Assembly: GCA_002373165.1 (NCBI GenBank)
Contig: DFJS01000051.1
Coordinates: forward strand, 29,640 to 93,639
DNA: 64,000 bases
Direction: 5' to 3'
Origin: Ruminococcus sp. UBA3665
Lineage (GTDB): Bacteria > Bacillota > Clostridia > Oscillospirales > Ruminococcaceae
The translations under genes were made by a program, and so were the position numbers. Every line of letters begins with the position of its first letter. Position 1 is the first letter of the stretch. Below the pieces are notes generated by a model, which was not told the DNA's origin, ran no database searches, and worked only from the letters and a program-made list of their open reading frames with translations. Below are positions 32,827-42,013 of the stretch, piece by piece.

Positions 32827-32857
32827 AGTATACCTCAATCTCCGGTTTGAATCATGC

Positions 32858-33814
32858 TTATTCTTCTACAGCAAGATTCGGGTTTCGGCGGAGTTTGTTT
32901 TTCAGACGCTGCTTGGCAAGCTTTGCCTGCTGTTCGGCCTTGCGCATTTCTGCACGGGCCTTGTTCTTCTCCACCTGTCTCTTAAGAGCCTCTGCGCCGT
33001 CTTTGACAAGCTGCTTGTCAAAGATGCAGGACAGCGAAATGTCATCCTGTGTACCAAAATTAGTACGTTTTGTCAGGTTGCGGACAACAATCTTGTCAAA
33101 ATCCGGCATATGTTCCAGATGGCTGGCAATGATTGTATGATAGTCCAGAAAATCTTCACTGCTGCGGAATGATGTAAATAAACCGTCGGTCGATACAAAT
33201 ACCGCCATAGGAATTTCCATCATGTAAAAACAATTGAACATATCAATTGCGTTCGAGTTACTCATAGAAGCCGTCATGTTAGCCGGTGCAGATTCGTCAT
33301 CTACAATCGGCATTTCTGCTTCGCCGTCTTCGTCCAGAACAACAAGACTTCCGTCACCGATCTGCATTCCGAATACATAGTCTTTGCCCATTACAACGGC
33401 AATCAGCGTTGTACCGTAAATCGATTCCATCTTGATGGCTTCCAGCTGTTCGTCCGTAAACGGCGCACGCTCTTCATCCGTAACAGGATTTTTTCTGTAA
33501 TGCTTGGAAACTTCACGGTTCCATCTTGAGATAATCTGCTTTTCAATCTTGCGGATGACATCTTTGGGATTCTCCATGAAACTTTCCTCGAACTCCTCCG
33601 GGTCTCTGTAAAAATTACGCACAGTACGCAGAGTTGCTCTTACTGCGAGCCGGGAACCGACATCGCTTCTGAAATGCTTTTTGCTGCCGTGACCGTCAGC
33701 GACAACTGCAATAGAATATGCTTCGGTCGACTGAAAATTAGAAAAGTCCTGGCAGACTGTACCTTTCGCTACGTGGCTTGCGCCAATGACGGAGTGACAA
33801 AATCCTTCATACAT
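32858..33814 (-). CDS. PP2C-type serine/threonine phosphatase of a TerY-P triad
   Basis: A 318-residue PP2C-family phosphatase. The metal-binding motif ADGHGSKKHFRSDVGSRLA (about residues 39-57) replaces the classical DGHGG but keeps Asp and Gly; FGMQIGDGSLVVL and the late TQDDISL motif (Asp ligands) are also present, so it should be active. The last 45 residues are Lys/Arg/Glu-rich and predicted helical. It sits directly after the vWA and kinase genes, and with them forms the phosphatase arm of a phosphorylation switch. Confidence 0.9.
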   Translation of the reverse strand: MYEGFCHSVIGASHVAKGTVCQDFSNFQSTEAYSIAVVADGHGSKKHFRSDVGSRLAVRATLRTVRNFYRDPEEFEESFMENPKDVIRKIEKQIISRWNREVSKHYRKNPVTDEERAPFTDEQLEAIKMESIYGTTLIAVVMGKDYVFGMQIGDGSLVVLDEDGEAEMPIVDDESAPANMTASMSNSNAIDMFNCFYMMEIPMAVFVSTDGLFTSFRSSEDFLDYHTIIASHLEHMPDFDKIVVRNLTKRTNFGTQDDISLSCIFDKQLVKDGAEALKRQVEKNKARAEMRKAEQQAKLAKQRLKNKLRRNPNLAVEE

Positions 33815-33853
33815 AGCGAAACACCTCCTTTCCCTTTCGTTACCAATTGCATC

Positions 33854-34726
33854 TTACCAGCCGGCATCAAAGGGAACATTGTCGCCATAGCCTTCGGATT
33901 TGATGATTTCCTGAATCTGCTGCCCCAGCATTTTCTGCTTGGTTTCAAATACGTCTTCCATGCCCAGTTCGTGGCCGGAGTCATCGGAGAGCGTCATGCT
34001 CTTGCTGCCGATCTGTGAAGAGGTAACGGCAATGACTTTGATCAAATGCGCCAGCTGTCCGCCGGAATAGGCATGAACTACAGTATCTTTGGTGCCTGTA
34101 AATTCTGCCAGCATGTCATCGTCGGCTTCTTTGCCGATGCCCAGTGCAGTTTTTAACCCGTATTTATACCAGCTGTTCTGCTGGAGTGCTGCCAGACCTT
34201 CTTTGTAATCGTCGGACGGATAGCCGTCTGTCATCAGAAAGATAACAGGCGCAAACGACAGGGAAGGAGAATTCAGAAAGCTGTTGCGGGACATTCTGAT
34301 ATTCAGCTCTTTAAATGCCGCTCCCATGCTGGTTACCCCGTCCGCACGGAGTCTTGTCCATTCAAACTCTTCAATCGAGATAGGCTCTGAATACATCCAC
34401 ATAACCGAAGTAGAGAATGTCAGAACCGCAATCTTGACATCCGTATCAGCTTCGCCGACACGTCGGATTTCCGGAATGAGTTCTTCCATAACAGCATTCA
34501 GCTCGCCCATTTTGGTGCCTTTCATACTGCCGGAAGTATCAATCAGGAAGAAGATGACAAGACTTTTTCTGGAAACGCCCGTTGCATTCAGCGGATCGTC
34601 ATCATCAAAATTCATAAAATCATCGAAATCGTCCAGCCCGTCGCCAAAACCGCCGCCGAGGCCGCCGCCCAGATCGTCGTCGAGTCCGTCATCGAAATCC
34701 AGATTGTTATCCAATTCTTGATTCAT
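33854..34726 (-). CDS. TerY-like vWA domain protein
   Basis: A 290-residue protein. A strongly acidic, Gly/Asp-rich N-terminus (about 45 residues) precedes a vWA domain with a complete MIDAS: DTSGSM, the Thr in DGVTSMG and the Asp in FLMTDGYPSDD. This matches TerY-type vWA proteins, which pair with a PP2C phosphatase and an atypical kinase in stress or conflict-associated operons. The start at 34726 follows AAAGGTG; the GTG at 34735 is part of that sequence. It is intracellular, as it has no signal peptide. Confidence 0.9.
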   Translation of the reverse strand: MNQELDNNLDFDDGLDDDLGGGLGGGFGDGLDDFDDFMNFDDDDPLNATGVSRKSLVIFFLIDTSGSMKGTKMGELNAVMEELIPEIRRVGEADTDVKIAVLTFSTSVMWMYSEPISIEEFEWTRLRADGVTSMGAAFKELNIRMSRNSFLNSPSLSFAPVIFLMTDGYPSDDYKEGLAALQQNSWYKYGLKTALGIGKEADDDMLAEFTGTKDTVVHAYSGGQLAHLIKVIAVTSSQIGSKSMTLSDDSGHELGMEDVFETKQKMLGQQIQEIIKSEGYGDNVPFDAGW

Positions 34727-34764
34727 AGTTTTCACCTTTTCTTATGCTTATTTTTTGCCGGGAA

Positions 34765-36126
34765 TCAGTCTTCAATTTTGGCAGTAATGCCGTCGCCGAA
34801 GTCAATTTCCAGCTTTTCCCATAACGGGAAGCCTTTTCCGGACGGGGCGGCATAGAAATTGCCGTCGGGCATTTTTACACGCCACGATTTGCCGGAGCTG
34901 TTCTTGACACCCATCATGCCGGGACGCAGCTTGTTTTCTACTACCTCCCCGGTGACAGTTTCAAAATCGTCAGAATTCTTGACAGTTTCACATGCATAGA
35001 ATTTGTAGCCAAGATACAGCGGCACACGGTAATCCCGGTTGTTGAATTTCAGGCTTGCAATGTAGTTGCCGCATCTGGGACACATAAAGAAGTTGGGGTT
35101 GTCTTCTGCCTTGCGGAACATGGTTGTGAAATTGGTTCTGCCGCAGGTGCAGGAAACAATCTCGGAACGCAGGCGGATAAATAATTTCTGCCATTCGTTT
35201 TCAATAATTCTCTTGTTCGGGTCAGAAATGCCCACAGTAAACGAGTGGATAAAAGCTTCACGCACATACGGCGGATAAATCTTCCAGAATTTAATAACAT
35301 TGTCATGAATGCCGCGGACAGGTCTGTTGGAAGTATCATTCGGGTCATAGACAAACACAGCATTGGAACCGTAATGCTTTAACTCGGAAGTTTCTGTCAG
35401 GCAGATATCTTTTACAACTTTTTCGCCTTCCATGGGGTCGCCTCTGAACAGCAGCTTGAACAGAACTACCGCAAGAGAATATTTGTCGGTCTGTACGTCC
35501 GGCTTTTTCAGGCCGCGCACCACTTCCGGAGCCATATAGCCCGGCTTGCCGCCAATACCAAAGTTGCTGCCGTCCGGCGCAATGTTGTCGCAGTCGCAGA
35601 CAAGAATATCGCCTGTTTTGATATTGATGAAGAAACCGCCGTCGTTCAGGTCCTGGTAGCTCTTTCCGGCTCTGTGCAGCTGACGGAACGCGTTGACAAT
35701 ATTAATTACTGCCGTTACCATAGCATACAGGCTCTTGAACTGAACAGGCACTTTAATTGCCTTGCCGGTCAGCGGATCGACATCCAGTTTGTAAGTGTTC
35801 AGAATATCCACAAACGAGTCATAGCCCTGCGGACGCAGATCCATCAGATAGCCGAAATTATCCGTGCCGGCAATCTGTTTTGTCAGATATTTCGGCCATA
35901 AAAACTTCTTGCTGGGTGCGCCGTCATTGATATTGCTTGCAATATTCTGGCGGAATGCCTTGGGATTGCGCATTTTGTCAATATCATACCATTTGAGCGC
36001 GTAATCCATATTGTTGAAATCCACCAGGTATACAATACCCTGACCGCCCTGTCCAAGAACTTTCTTGACTCTGGCAGCACCGCCGTATTCCATTTCGACA
36101 TACTGCCCGATTTGCAGTTCAACCAT
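34765..36126 (-). CDS. Atypical protein kinase with zinc ribbon, TerY-P triad type
   Basis: A 453-residue protein. The kinase domain has a glycine loop (LGQGGQGIVY), the ATP-binding Lys in YALKWY, and a catalytic loop SYQDLNDGGFF in which HRD is YQD and the usual Lys and Asn are replaced, while the Asp is kept; the DFG Asp is in VCDCDN. A MAPEVV motif follows. After the kinase, two CxC/CxxC pairs (CTCGRTN and CPRCGNYI) form a zinc ribbon, and a small beta-rich domain ends the protein. This matches kinases of the TerY-P triad. The start at 36126 is favoured by spacing to AAAGGG. Confidence 0.88.
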   Translation of the reverse strand: MVELQIGQYVEMEYGGAARVKKVLGQGGQGIVYLVDFNNMDYALKWYDIDKMRNPKAFRQNIASNINDGAPSKKFLWPKYLTKQIAGTDNFGYLMDLRPQGYDSFVDILNTYKLDVDPLTGKAIKVPVQFKSLYAMVTAVINIVNAFRQLHRAGKSYQDLNDGGFFINIKTGDILVCDCDNIAPDGSNFGIGGKPGYMAPEVVRGLKKPDVQTDKYSLAVVLFKLLFRGDPMEGEKVVKDICLTETSELKHYGSNAVFVYDPNDTSNRPVRGIHDNVIKFWKIYPPYVREAFIHSFTVGISDPNKRIIENEWQKLFIRLRSEIVSCTCGRTNFTTMFRKAEDNPNFFMCPRCGNYIASLKFNNRDYRVPLYLGYKFYACETVKNSDDFETVTGEVVENKLRPGMMGVKNSSGKSWRVKMPDGNFYAAPSGKGFPLWEKLEIDFGDGITAKIED

Positions 36127-36183
36127 ATTTGAACTCATCCCTTTCTAAAACTAAAATTATAAACAGCACAGCGTTTTCAAAAA

Positions 36184-37287
36184 TCAGAATAAGCCGCCTT
36201 TGCTGATCAGTTCTGTTTTAATGCCGTTTTCTGTGCAGAATTTATAGGCATAAGATTTGTCATAGCATTTTATTGTCAGGTAAGCACACTGTTTGAAAGC
36301 ATCTTCTGCAATCTGTTTTACACTGTCCGGAACAAAGAGCTTGCGCAGGCTCTCACAGCCCTGGAATGCGCCGTTGCCAATGCTGAGGAGTGTGTTGGGC
36401 AGTTCTACAATTTCAAGATTATGGCAGAACTCAAACGTATTGTCTGCAATTTCTGTTACGCCGTTAGGAACGTTGATTCTGGTCAGCTTTCCGCAAGAAC
36501 TGAAGGCACCTTGTTTGATAATGCGCACACTTGGCGGAATAGTAACAGATTTCAGACGCTTGCACTCAGAGAATGCATAATCGCCGATGGTAATCAGCGT
36601 TGCCGGCAGTTCGATTGTCTTCATAAAGCTGAAGCCGTCAAAGCAGAAATTATCCAGTGTGGTATAGCCGCCCGGCACTTTTACATTGCCGCGCAGTCTA
36701 GAGCGTGCCGCATCGGATGCCGCAAAGATAACGGGGTTTTCTTCCGGCTGTGCCGGCGTAATAGCGGGCTGAACCGGAGAGACAGGTGCTGCTGCCGGGG
36801 CCGGCGGAATTACAGGCTGCGGCACAGGCTGCTGTACCGGGGGCGGCGCATAGCCGGCCATCGGCGCGCCGCCAAACGGATTCGGGGCTGCCGTATACTG
36901 CGGCTGTGCCGGGAATGCCTGGGCAGGAGCCGCAACGGCACCCTGTTCCGGCATAGTTGTTTCATAGTTCCAGTCAAGCAGATAAGTAAAGCATACCATG
37001 ACAAATTCTACTGCACCCTCTGACAGGAACATTTCGTTCATCATATACTCTTTTGCTTTCATTTCGGCAATATTCTGATTATCGCTTCTTCTCATCTTAG
37101 TCAGTACGTCGCTTTTTACAACGTTTTTCAAAAGGCGGCGTTCTTTCTCATATTCCGGAATAAAATCGTTCATTAAAGAAACAAATTTGTCCGGGTTGTT
37201 CAGAATGTCATCTCCGAACTGCTGAACCATGCCTTTGAGTTTCTGACTGACAGCGATAGTGTTTTCAAAGCCTGCTACATTGACCAT
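36184..37287 (-). CDS. Cytosolic LRR protein heading the TerY-P operon
   Basis: A 367-residue protein. The first 130 residues are helical (MVNVAGFENTIAVSQKLKG..., with an EKERRLLKNVV stretch), then a Pro/Ala/Gln-rich linker of about 60 residues, then five or six BspA-type LRR_5 repeats (residues about 215-345) of the form IxxxAFxxCxxLxxIxIPxxV. There is no signal peptide. It is the first gene of the nine-gene operon, with GGGAGG ten bases before the ATG at 37287. It may be a scaffold for the kinase/vWA/phosphatase proteins; this is inference. Confidence 0.82.
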   Translation of the reverse strand: MVNVAGFENTIAVSQKLKGMVQQFGDDILNNPDKFVSLMNDFIPEYEKERRLLKNVVKSDVLTKMRRSDNQNIAEMKAKEYMMNEMFLSEGAVEFVMVCFTYLLDWNYETTMPEQGAVAAPAQAFPAQPQYTAAPNPFGGAPMAGYAPPPVQQPVPQPVIPPAPAAAPVSPVQPAITPAQPEENPVIFAASDAARSRLRGNVKVPGGYTTLDNFCFDGFSFMKTIELPATLITIGDYAFSECKRLKSVTIPPSVRIIKQGAFSSCGKLTRINVPNGVTEIADNTFEFCHNLEIVELPNTLLSIGNGAFQGCESLRKLFVPDSVKQIAEDAFKQCAYLTIKCYDKSYAYKFCTENGIKTELISKGGLF

Positions 37288-37401
37288 AAAGATATATCCT
37301 CCCATTCAATATTTTTGCAGAACCGGATTCCGGAAGAATAAACCGGAATCTTGTGAAGTCAGTCTGCCTGTTCGCTGTATATTTAATACACATTTATTAA
37401 A

Positions 37402-37430
37402 ATTATAGCATGTGTTCACCGAATTGTCAA
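37402..37430 (-). promoter_or_regulatory. Perfect sigma-A promoter of the TerY-P/GGDEF operon
   Basis: TTGACA-17-TATAAT on the minus strand, both hexamers at consensus, about 110 bases upstream of the first gene. The leader between contains an imperfect inverted repeat of CCGGTT/CCGGAATC type. The 400-base gap between the divergent genes holds only this and the opposite promoter. Confidence 0.92.
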
Positions 37431-37577
37431 TAGATTCTGGATTCTTTTTCTGAATTTTTCCGTTTCTCACAAAAAAACAGAATAAAAATATTGCATATCG
37501 CACCAAAGAAAGGCCGCCGGAAAAACCGGGGGAAAAAATAGACAGAATTTATGTTTGATTTTCGTCATATTTGGCAC

Positions 37578-37606
37578 TTGTATTTCTGTAAGAAATATGT
37601 TATAAT
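37578..37606 (+). promoter_or_regulatory. Extended -10 promoter of the binding-protein/GGDEF operon
   Basis: TTGTAT and TATAAT are 17 bases apart, with TG one base upstream of the -10 (extended -10). Confidence 0.8.
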
Positions 37607-37687
37607 AAATAATGAATATGACTGCACGAAAAAATTTGTGCATTTTTATCATAAAATGACATTGCGAGGAAAGGAGGAGTGAACTAT

Positions 37688-38737
37688 ATGAGAAGTATAA
37701 TAAGAAAAAAAGTTCAGCGCATTGTGCTGGCTTTTCTTGTGCTTTCTCTGAATCTGCCGTCGGCAGGCTGCTCCCGAAAGACAGAAAACAAGGGCGAAAT
37801 TGCATTGATCTGTAAAGCACAGGGTGTACAGTTCTGGGATGCTGTGAAAGTCGGCGCGGAAGACGGCGGCAAAGAACTGGAGTATACAATCGCATACCAG
37901 GCAACTGCTAATGATACTGAACTCACCGCACAGATTAAAATGGTGGAAGATGCTATCGACCGCAATGTGGGTGCTATTGTCATTGCCCCCAATGATGTGG
38001 ACGGCCTGAATGTAACGCTGGATAAAGCCGTTTCTAAAGGAATTCCCGTCATTACAATCGACTCGGATGTCACTTATGAAGGCAGGCTTGCTTATATCGG
38101 TTCAGATAATGTTTCGGCCGGGGCGGTTGCTGCCAGAGAAGTCAAGGAACAGCTGCCCGATGGCGGCGATATTGCCATTATCGGTCATGTTGAAAAATCA
38201 CAGACGGCAATCGAGCGTATCAGCGGCTTTAAAGAAGAACTCGCCGGGGATGAAGTCCCCGTGGATGTAGCAATATCCGATACAGCCGGAAGAAATAAAA
38301 CTGCTAAGGTGAAAGATTCTAAATATCATGTGGTTGCTGTCAAATACTGTGAAAACGAACTGGAAACTGCCAATAAGCAGGCAAAGGCGATTATGCAGAA
38401 TTATCCAGATGTAAAACTGATTTATGGCACCAATGAAAACAGTACCACAGGTATTTGCGATGCTGTTGCAGAAATGGGAAAAACCGGTGAGATAAAAGTA
38501 ATCGGCTTTAATGCTTCTGATAAAGAAGTCGCTTATATTCAGGATGGTACGCTGAGCGGCACAATTGTGCAGAATCCTTATAATATGGGCTATCTTGGCG
38601 TAAAATATGCAGATGCCGCTATTCAGAACAATACCGGAAACTTGCAGTCAGAACTGATTACCGGTGTGACTCTGGTTACCAGTGAAAACCTGAATAATGA
38701 GGATATCCGTTTCCTGATTAATCCGGTTACAAATTAA
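37688..38737 (+). CDS. Sugar-binding-type lipoprotein 1 (Peripla_BP_4)
   Basis: A 349-residue lipoprotein with lipobox PSAGC. The mature part is a type I periplasmic binding fold of the RbsB/Peripla_BP_4 family: ALICKAQGVQFWDAVKVGAE at the start, AIVIAPNDVDGLN, TIDSDVTYEGRLAYIGSDN and VIGFNASDKE near the end. It ends in IRFLINP. No sugar permease or ATPase follows; the next genes are a paralogue and a membrane GGDEF protein. The ATG at 37688 lies ten bases after GGAGG; a GTG at 37679 is too close to it. Confidence 0.9.
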   Translation: MRSIIRKKVQRIVLAFLVLSLNLPSAGCSRKTENKGEIALICKAQGVQFWDAVKVGAEDGGKELEYTIAYQATANDTELTAQIKMVEDAIDRNVGAIVIAPNDVDGLNVTLDKAVSKGIPVITIDSDVTYEGRLAYIGSDNVSAGAVAAREVKEQLPDGGDIAIIGHVEKSQTAIERISGFKEELAGDEVPVDVAISDTAGRNKTAKVKDSKYHVVAVKYCENELETANKQAKAIMQNYPDVKLIYGTNENSTTGICDAVAEMGKTGEIKVIGFNASDKEVAYIQDGTLSGTIVQNPYNMGYLGVKYADAAIQNNTGNLQSELITGVTLVTSENLNNEDIRFLINPVTN

Positions 38738-38773
38738 AATTCTTGTATTGAAGTTTTTGAGGAGGAAGATTTG

Positions 38774-39886
38774 ATGATGAAAAAAAAGTCCGGAGCTTTA
38801 AAGGCAGTGCTCGCCGGTCTGCTGGCATTCTCTATGCTGCCTTTGACAGGATGCCAGAAAGAAGAGGCAAATCAAAAAGCTGTTAATGTTGCCGTCATCG
38901 TAAAAAATATGGAATCCAGCTATTGGGATCCCGTCTGGAAAGCCTGCGATGACCTGGAAGAAGAACTCGGCGATGAAGTGAATATCATCCGTATGGGGCC
39001 TAATGAAGAATCCGCCGAAGCACAGATTCCGATTATTCAAAATGCTGTCAATCAGAAAGTCGATGCCATTGTTCTGGCCGCCTGCGATGCAGAGGCAGAA
39101 AACGAAGTGGTTGCTACTGCTACAGCAGCCGGTATTCACGTGCTGACAATCGACTCTGATATTACTTATGAGGGAAAAGCCGCTTATGTCGGTACAATGA
39201 ATAAAAATGCCGGCGAAAGTGCGGCCAGAGAAGCTGCCAGACTGCTCGGCAATGAGGGAAAAATCGGCGTAATCTATCACGGCGATGCTTCTACTGCTTC
39301 CGAACGCCGCGACGGCTTTGTCAATCAGATCAGCGGAAATGTGGAAGCTCCCCCGGAAATGGCCGCCGGTGCCGGTTCCAAGCAGAATAATTCCCTGCCG
39401 CAGGAAACTGACGAAAGCGGTGAGGCCGCAGAAGAAGAAACTGTACAGATTTCTCAGGAACTGGCTTCTTATGCCAATATCAAGATTACAGATGTGCTCG
39501 ACGGCGAAAGCGACTGGCAGAAATCCAAGGAACAGGCTACAAAACTGATTACAGAAGATCATGTGGATCTTATCTTTGCAACCAACCGCAAAGGTACCTG
39601 GGGTGCCTGCGAAGCAATTTCTGAACTCGGCAAACAGGGCGAGGTTTATGTTGTCGGCTTTGACTATTTCGAGAACGAAGGCAAATCTGCCGATATGTAC
39701 CTCAGCAAGGGCATCCTGAATGTTACTTTTATTCAGAATCCCTATAACATGGGCTATCTGGGCGTAAGATATGCAATAGAAATTGCGCAGGGTGAACCTA
39801 TTCCTTCATTGGTAGATACAGGCGCAATGCCCGTAACAGCCGATAATATCAATGATGATGATATCCAGTTCCTTATTAATAATTAA
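38774..39886 (+). CDS. Sugar-binding-type lipoprotein 2 (Peripla_BP_4)
   Basis: A 370-residue paralogue of the preceding protein, with lipobox PLTGC. It shares AIVLAACDAEAEN, TIDSDITYEGKAAYVGT and the ending DIQFLINN with its neighbour, plus an acidic insert near residues 200-225 that the first copy lacks. The two may bind different ligands or dimerise. GGAGGA is seven bases before the ATG at 38774. It is followed after 24 bases by the membrane GGDEF-like gene. Confidence 0.9.
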   Translation: MMKKKSGALKAVLAGLLAFSMLPLTGCQKEEANQKAVNVAVIVKNMESSYWDPVWKACDDLEEELGDEVNIIRMGPNEESAEAQIPIIQNAVNQKVDAIVLAACDAEAENEVVATATAAGIHVLTIDSDITYEGKAAYVGTMNKNAGESAAREAARLLGNEGKIGVIYHGDASTASERRDGFVNQISGNVEAPPEMAAGAGSKQNNSLPQETDESGEAAEEETVQISQELASYANIKITDVLDGESDWQKSKEQATKLITEDHVDLIFATNRKGTWGACEAISELGKQGEVYVVGFDYFENEGKSADMYLSKGILNVTFIQNPYNMGYLGVRYAIEIAQGEPIPSLVDTGAMPVTADNINDDDIQFLINN

Positions 39887-39910
39887 TTGCCAGGAAGGAG
39901 AATGTAAGTC

Positions 39911-41164
39911 ATGGCAAAAGCAAAAAAATTTAAAGTCTTTGACGTAAACAACCGCCGGGATAAAGAAATCCGAAGAATCCGGAGAATGTATTCTATTGTA
40001 TGTACGGTAATTATTATCGTAACGCTGATTAATATGGTTGTACAGGACAGAGTCTACCGAAACGTCCGCGATACAATGCAGGACAACCTGGAATCAGTAC
40101 AGACCATTTCCAGAATTCAGCAGGATTTCGGTGATGTAAACGAAAACGTTCTGCTTCTGATTGCTTCTTTGGATACTCCCGAAATTCAGAGAGTAAGCAA
40201 GGAAGTAGTTGATAATATTACTGCTGACTTTGCTAAAATTGACACAGATATTGCAAACTATAAAACAGAAAATGCAGATAAATCTGACGACCTGAAACGG
40301 CGTTTCAGCCATGCAGAATATGCTATCTCTGCTTACAGAAGAAAAATCAATGAAGTACAGAACGAAATTACAACAATGAATCATACAACAGGTATGAATA
40401 TCTATGACCAGGAACTTCAGCCGCTTCAGATTACTGCTGCTGAAATGCTTCAGGCTACGATAGAAATCGGTACCAAAGTAGGTCAGGAACGTGACCATGC
40501 TGCTGCAAATATCCGCGGCTGGGCGCAGTCCTCGCTGCTGCTTCTGCTCGTCTTCACAGTTGTATTCCTTTCAATCGTGGGTATGAGACAAATCAATTCT
40601 ATTCTGGAAATGCGCCAGAAACAGCAGGAAATTACCGAGGCCAGCAACCGTCTGACAAAGTCCAAGAAGAAACTGATGGACTCCGCTATGACCAATATCC
40701 TGACCGGTATGAAAAACCGTTACGCCCTCGACGAAAGCCTTTCCCAGCTGATTGGCAATGCACAGTTCAATATCGGCGTATTTGATATCGATAACTTCCG
40801 CGTGTTCAACGATATGTACGGTTACGAAGTAGGCGACGAATATCTTGCTACTGTTGCCGAAAGACTCAAAGAAGAATATTCTGAATATGCCGAAATGTTC
40901 AATATTACAGGTAATGAATTCTGTATGGTATTCTATGAACATGTATCCGACTTGCAGGCACAGCAGCTTGCCGAACAGATTCGTCAGGGTATCGGTCAGC
41001 CGACTCTGGTAGCCGGCATTCCGCTCCAGGCAACGGTATCTGCCAGCCTGTACCATTATCTGCCCAGTGATAACCTGGATGTCAATACCCTTCTGATGAA
41101 AATGGACTCCGCACTCCATGCCGCAAAACGCGACGGCGGCAACCGTATGTATCAGATTCAGTAA
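39911..41164 (+). CDS. Membrane receptor with four-helix sensor and degenerate GGDEF domain
   Basis: A 417-residue protein. A helix near residues 27-45, a mostly helical extracytoplasmic region of about 160 residues (four-helix-bundle type), and a second helix near 208-230 are followed by a coiled coil and a GGDEF-type domain. Landmarks are NILTGMKNR, FDIDNFRVFNDMYGYEVGD and ITGNEF in place of GGDEF: the metal-binding Asp is Asn and the first Gly is Thr, so cyclase activity is unlikely. It may bind GTP or act as an output platform. Its position after two binding lipoproteins suggests that they are its ligand sensors. Confidence 0.87.
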   Translation: MAKAKKFKVFDVNNRRDKEIRRIRRMYSIVCTVIIIVTLINMVVQDRVYRNVRDTMQDNLESVQTISRIQQDFGDVNENVLLLIASLDTPEIQRVSKEVVDNITADFAKIDTDIANYKTENADKSDDLKRRFSHAEYAISAYRRKINEVQNEITTMNHTTGMNIYDQELQPLQITAAEMLQATIEIGTKVGQERDHAAANIRGWAQSSLLLLLVFTVVFLSIVGMRQINSILEMRQKQQEITEASNRLTKSKKKLMDSAMTNILTGMKNRYALDESLSQLIGNAQFNIGVFDIDNFRVFNDMYGYEVGDEYLATVAERLKEEYSEYAEMFNITGNEFCMVFYEHVSDLQAQQLAEQIRQGIGQPTLVAGIPLQATVSASLYHYLPSDNLDVNTLLMKMDSALHAAKRDGGNRMYQIQ

Positions 41165-41183
41165 TCGGCAGCCGTTACATGCT

Positions 41184-41218
41184 ATCCCTCTCAGCACTGT
41201 ATCTGAGAGGGATTTTTT
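41184..41218 (+). terminator. Terminator of the binding-protein/GGDEF operon
   Basis: An 11-bp perfect stem (ATCCCTCTCAG and complement) followed by TTTTTT. Confidence 0.95.
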
Positions 41219-41259
41219 GTGATAATCTGAATATTATGCACATGTTTTTTCAAAATCCC

Positions 41260-41288
41260 TTGACAAGAACTAGATAAAATGGTAAAAT
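41260..41288 (+). promoter_or_regulatory. Sigma-A promoter of the metallophosphoesterase operon
   Basis: TTGACA and TAAAAT with a 17-base spacer, 23 bases before the start codon. Confidence 0.88.
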
Positions 41289-41311
41289 AAATCAGGGAGG
41301 AGGTCACAGGC

Positions 41312-42013
41312 ATGTTTTTAGTAACAGGCGATATTCATGGCTTGCGGAGCGCGGAAGATGTAGCCCGCCTTTCTACCGCACATCAGGAATTATTTGATAT
41401 GATGACAAAAGAAGATTATTTAATTATTACCGGAGATTTCGGCCTTGTCTGGGATAGTTCCGTAGAAGAAATCCAGCTCCAGCAATGGCTGGAAGAACGT
41501 CCGTTTACTACTTTGTTTATAGACGGAAATCATGAAAATTTCGATCTTCTGGAGCTGCTGTATCCTGTCGAACGCTGGCACGGCGGAAAAATACGGCGGC
41601 TTTCTTCCAGTGTGATTCAGCTGATGCGCGGCCAGGTATATGAAATCGACGGCAAAAGTTTTTTCACAATGGGCGGCGCAGAAAGCTATGATAAGCAATT
41701 CCGGATTCAGGGCATCAGCTGGTGGCCGCAGGAAATTCCCAGCGAAAAAGAAATGCGCGAGGCCAGAGCCAATCTGTTAGGCCATCGCATGGAGGTAGAT
41801 TATGTCATTACGCATTGTCTGCCGTCTTCGGTACAGCATCAGCTGTTCGGCGACAACAGCATTTATCCGGATAATGCCCTGACAGATTTTTTTGAGGAAA
41901 TCAATCATAAAATGACGTATCAGCAATGGTATTCCGGCCATTATCATCGTGACGGAACTGTACTGACAAATCCGAAAATGCATATTATTTATCATAAAGT
42001 AAAATTATTATGA
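41312..42013 (+). CDS. Calcineurin-like metallophosphoesterase
   Basis: A 233-residue cytosolic phosphoesterase with the full metal-binding set: GDIHG near residue 6, ITGDFG near 44, the GNHEN motif near 76, ITHCLP near 170 and SGHYHRD near 211. The substrate cannot be read from sequence; related small enzymes act on nucleotides or phosphoproteins. The stop codon overlaps the next start (ATGA), so translation is coupled to the NahK-like gene. Confidence 0.9.
   Translation: MFLVTGDIHGLRSAEDVARLSTAHQELFDMMTKEDYLIITGDFGLVWDSSVEEIQLQQWLEERPFTTLFIDGNHENFDLLELLYPVERWHGGKIRRLSSSVIQLMRGQVYEIDGKSFFTMGGAESYDKQFRIQGISWWPQEIPSEKEMREARANLLGHRMEVDYVITHCLPSSVQHQLFGDNSIYPDNALTDFFEEINHKMTYQQWYSGHYHRDGTVLTNPKMHIIYHKVKLL

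Noticed and set aside
31723..32850. 375-residue plus-strand open frame opposite the GGDEF-like genes
   Set aside because: It is antisense to two clear genes and has no recognisable protein features.
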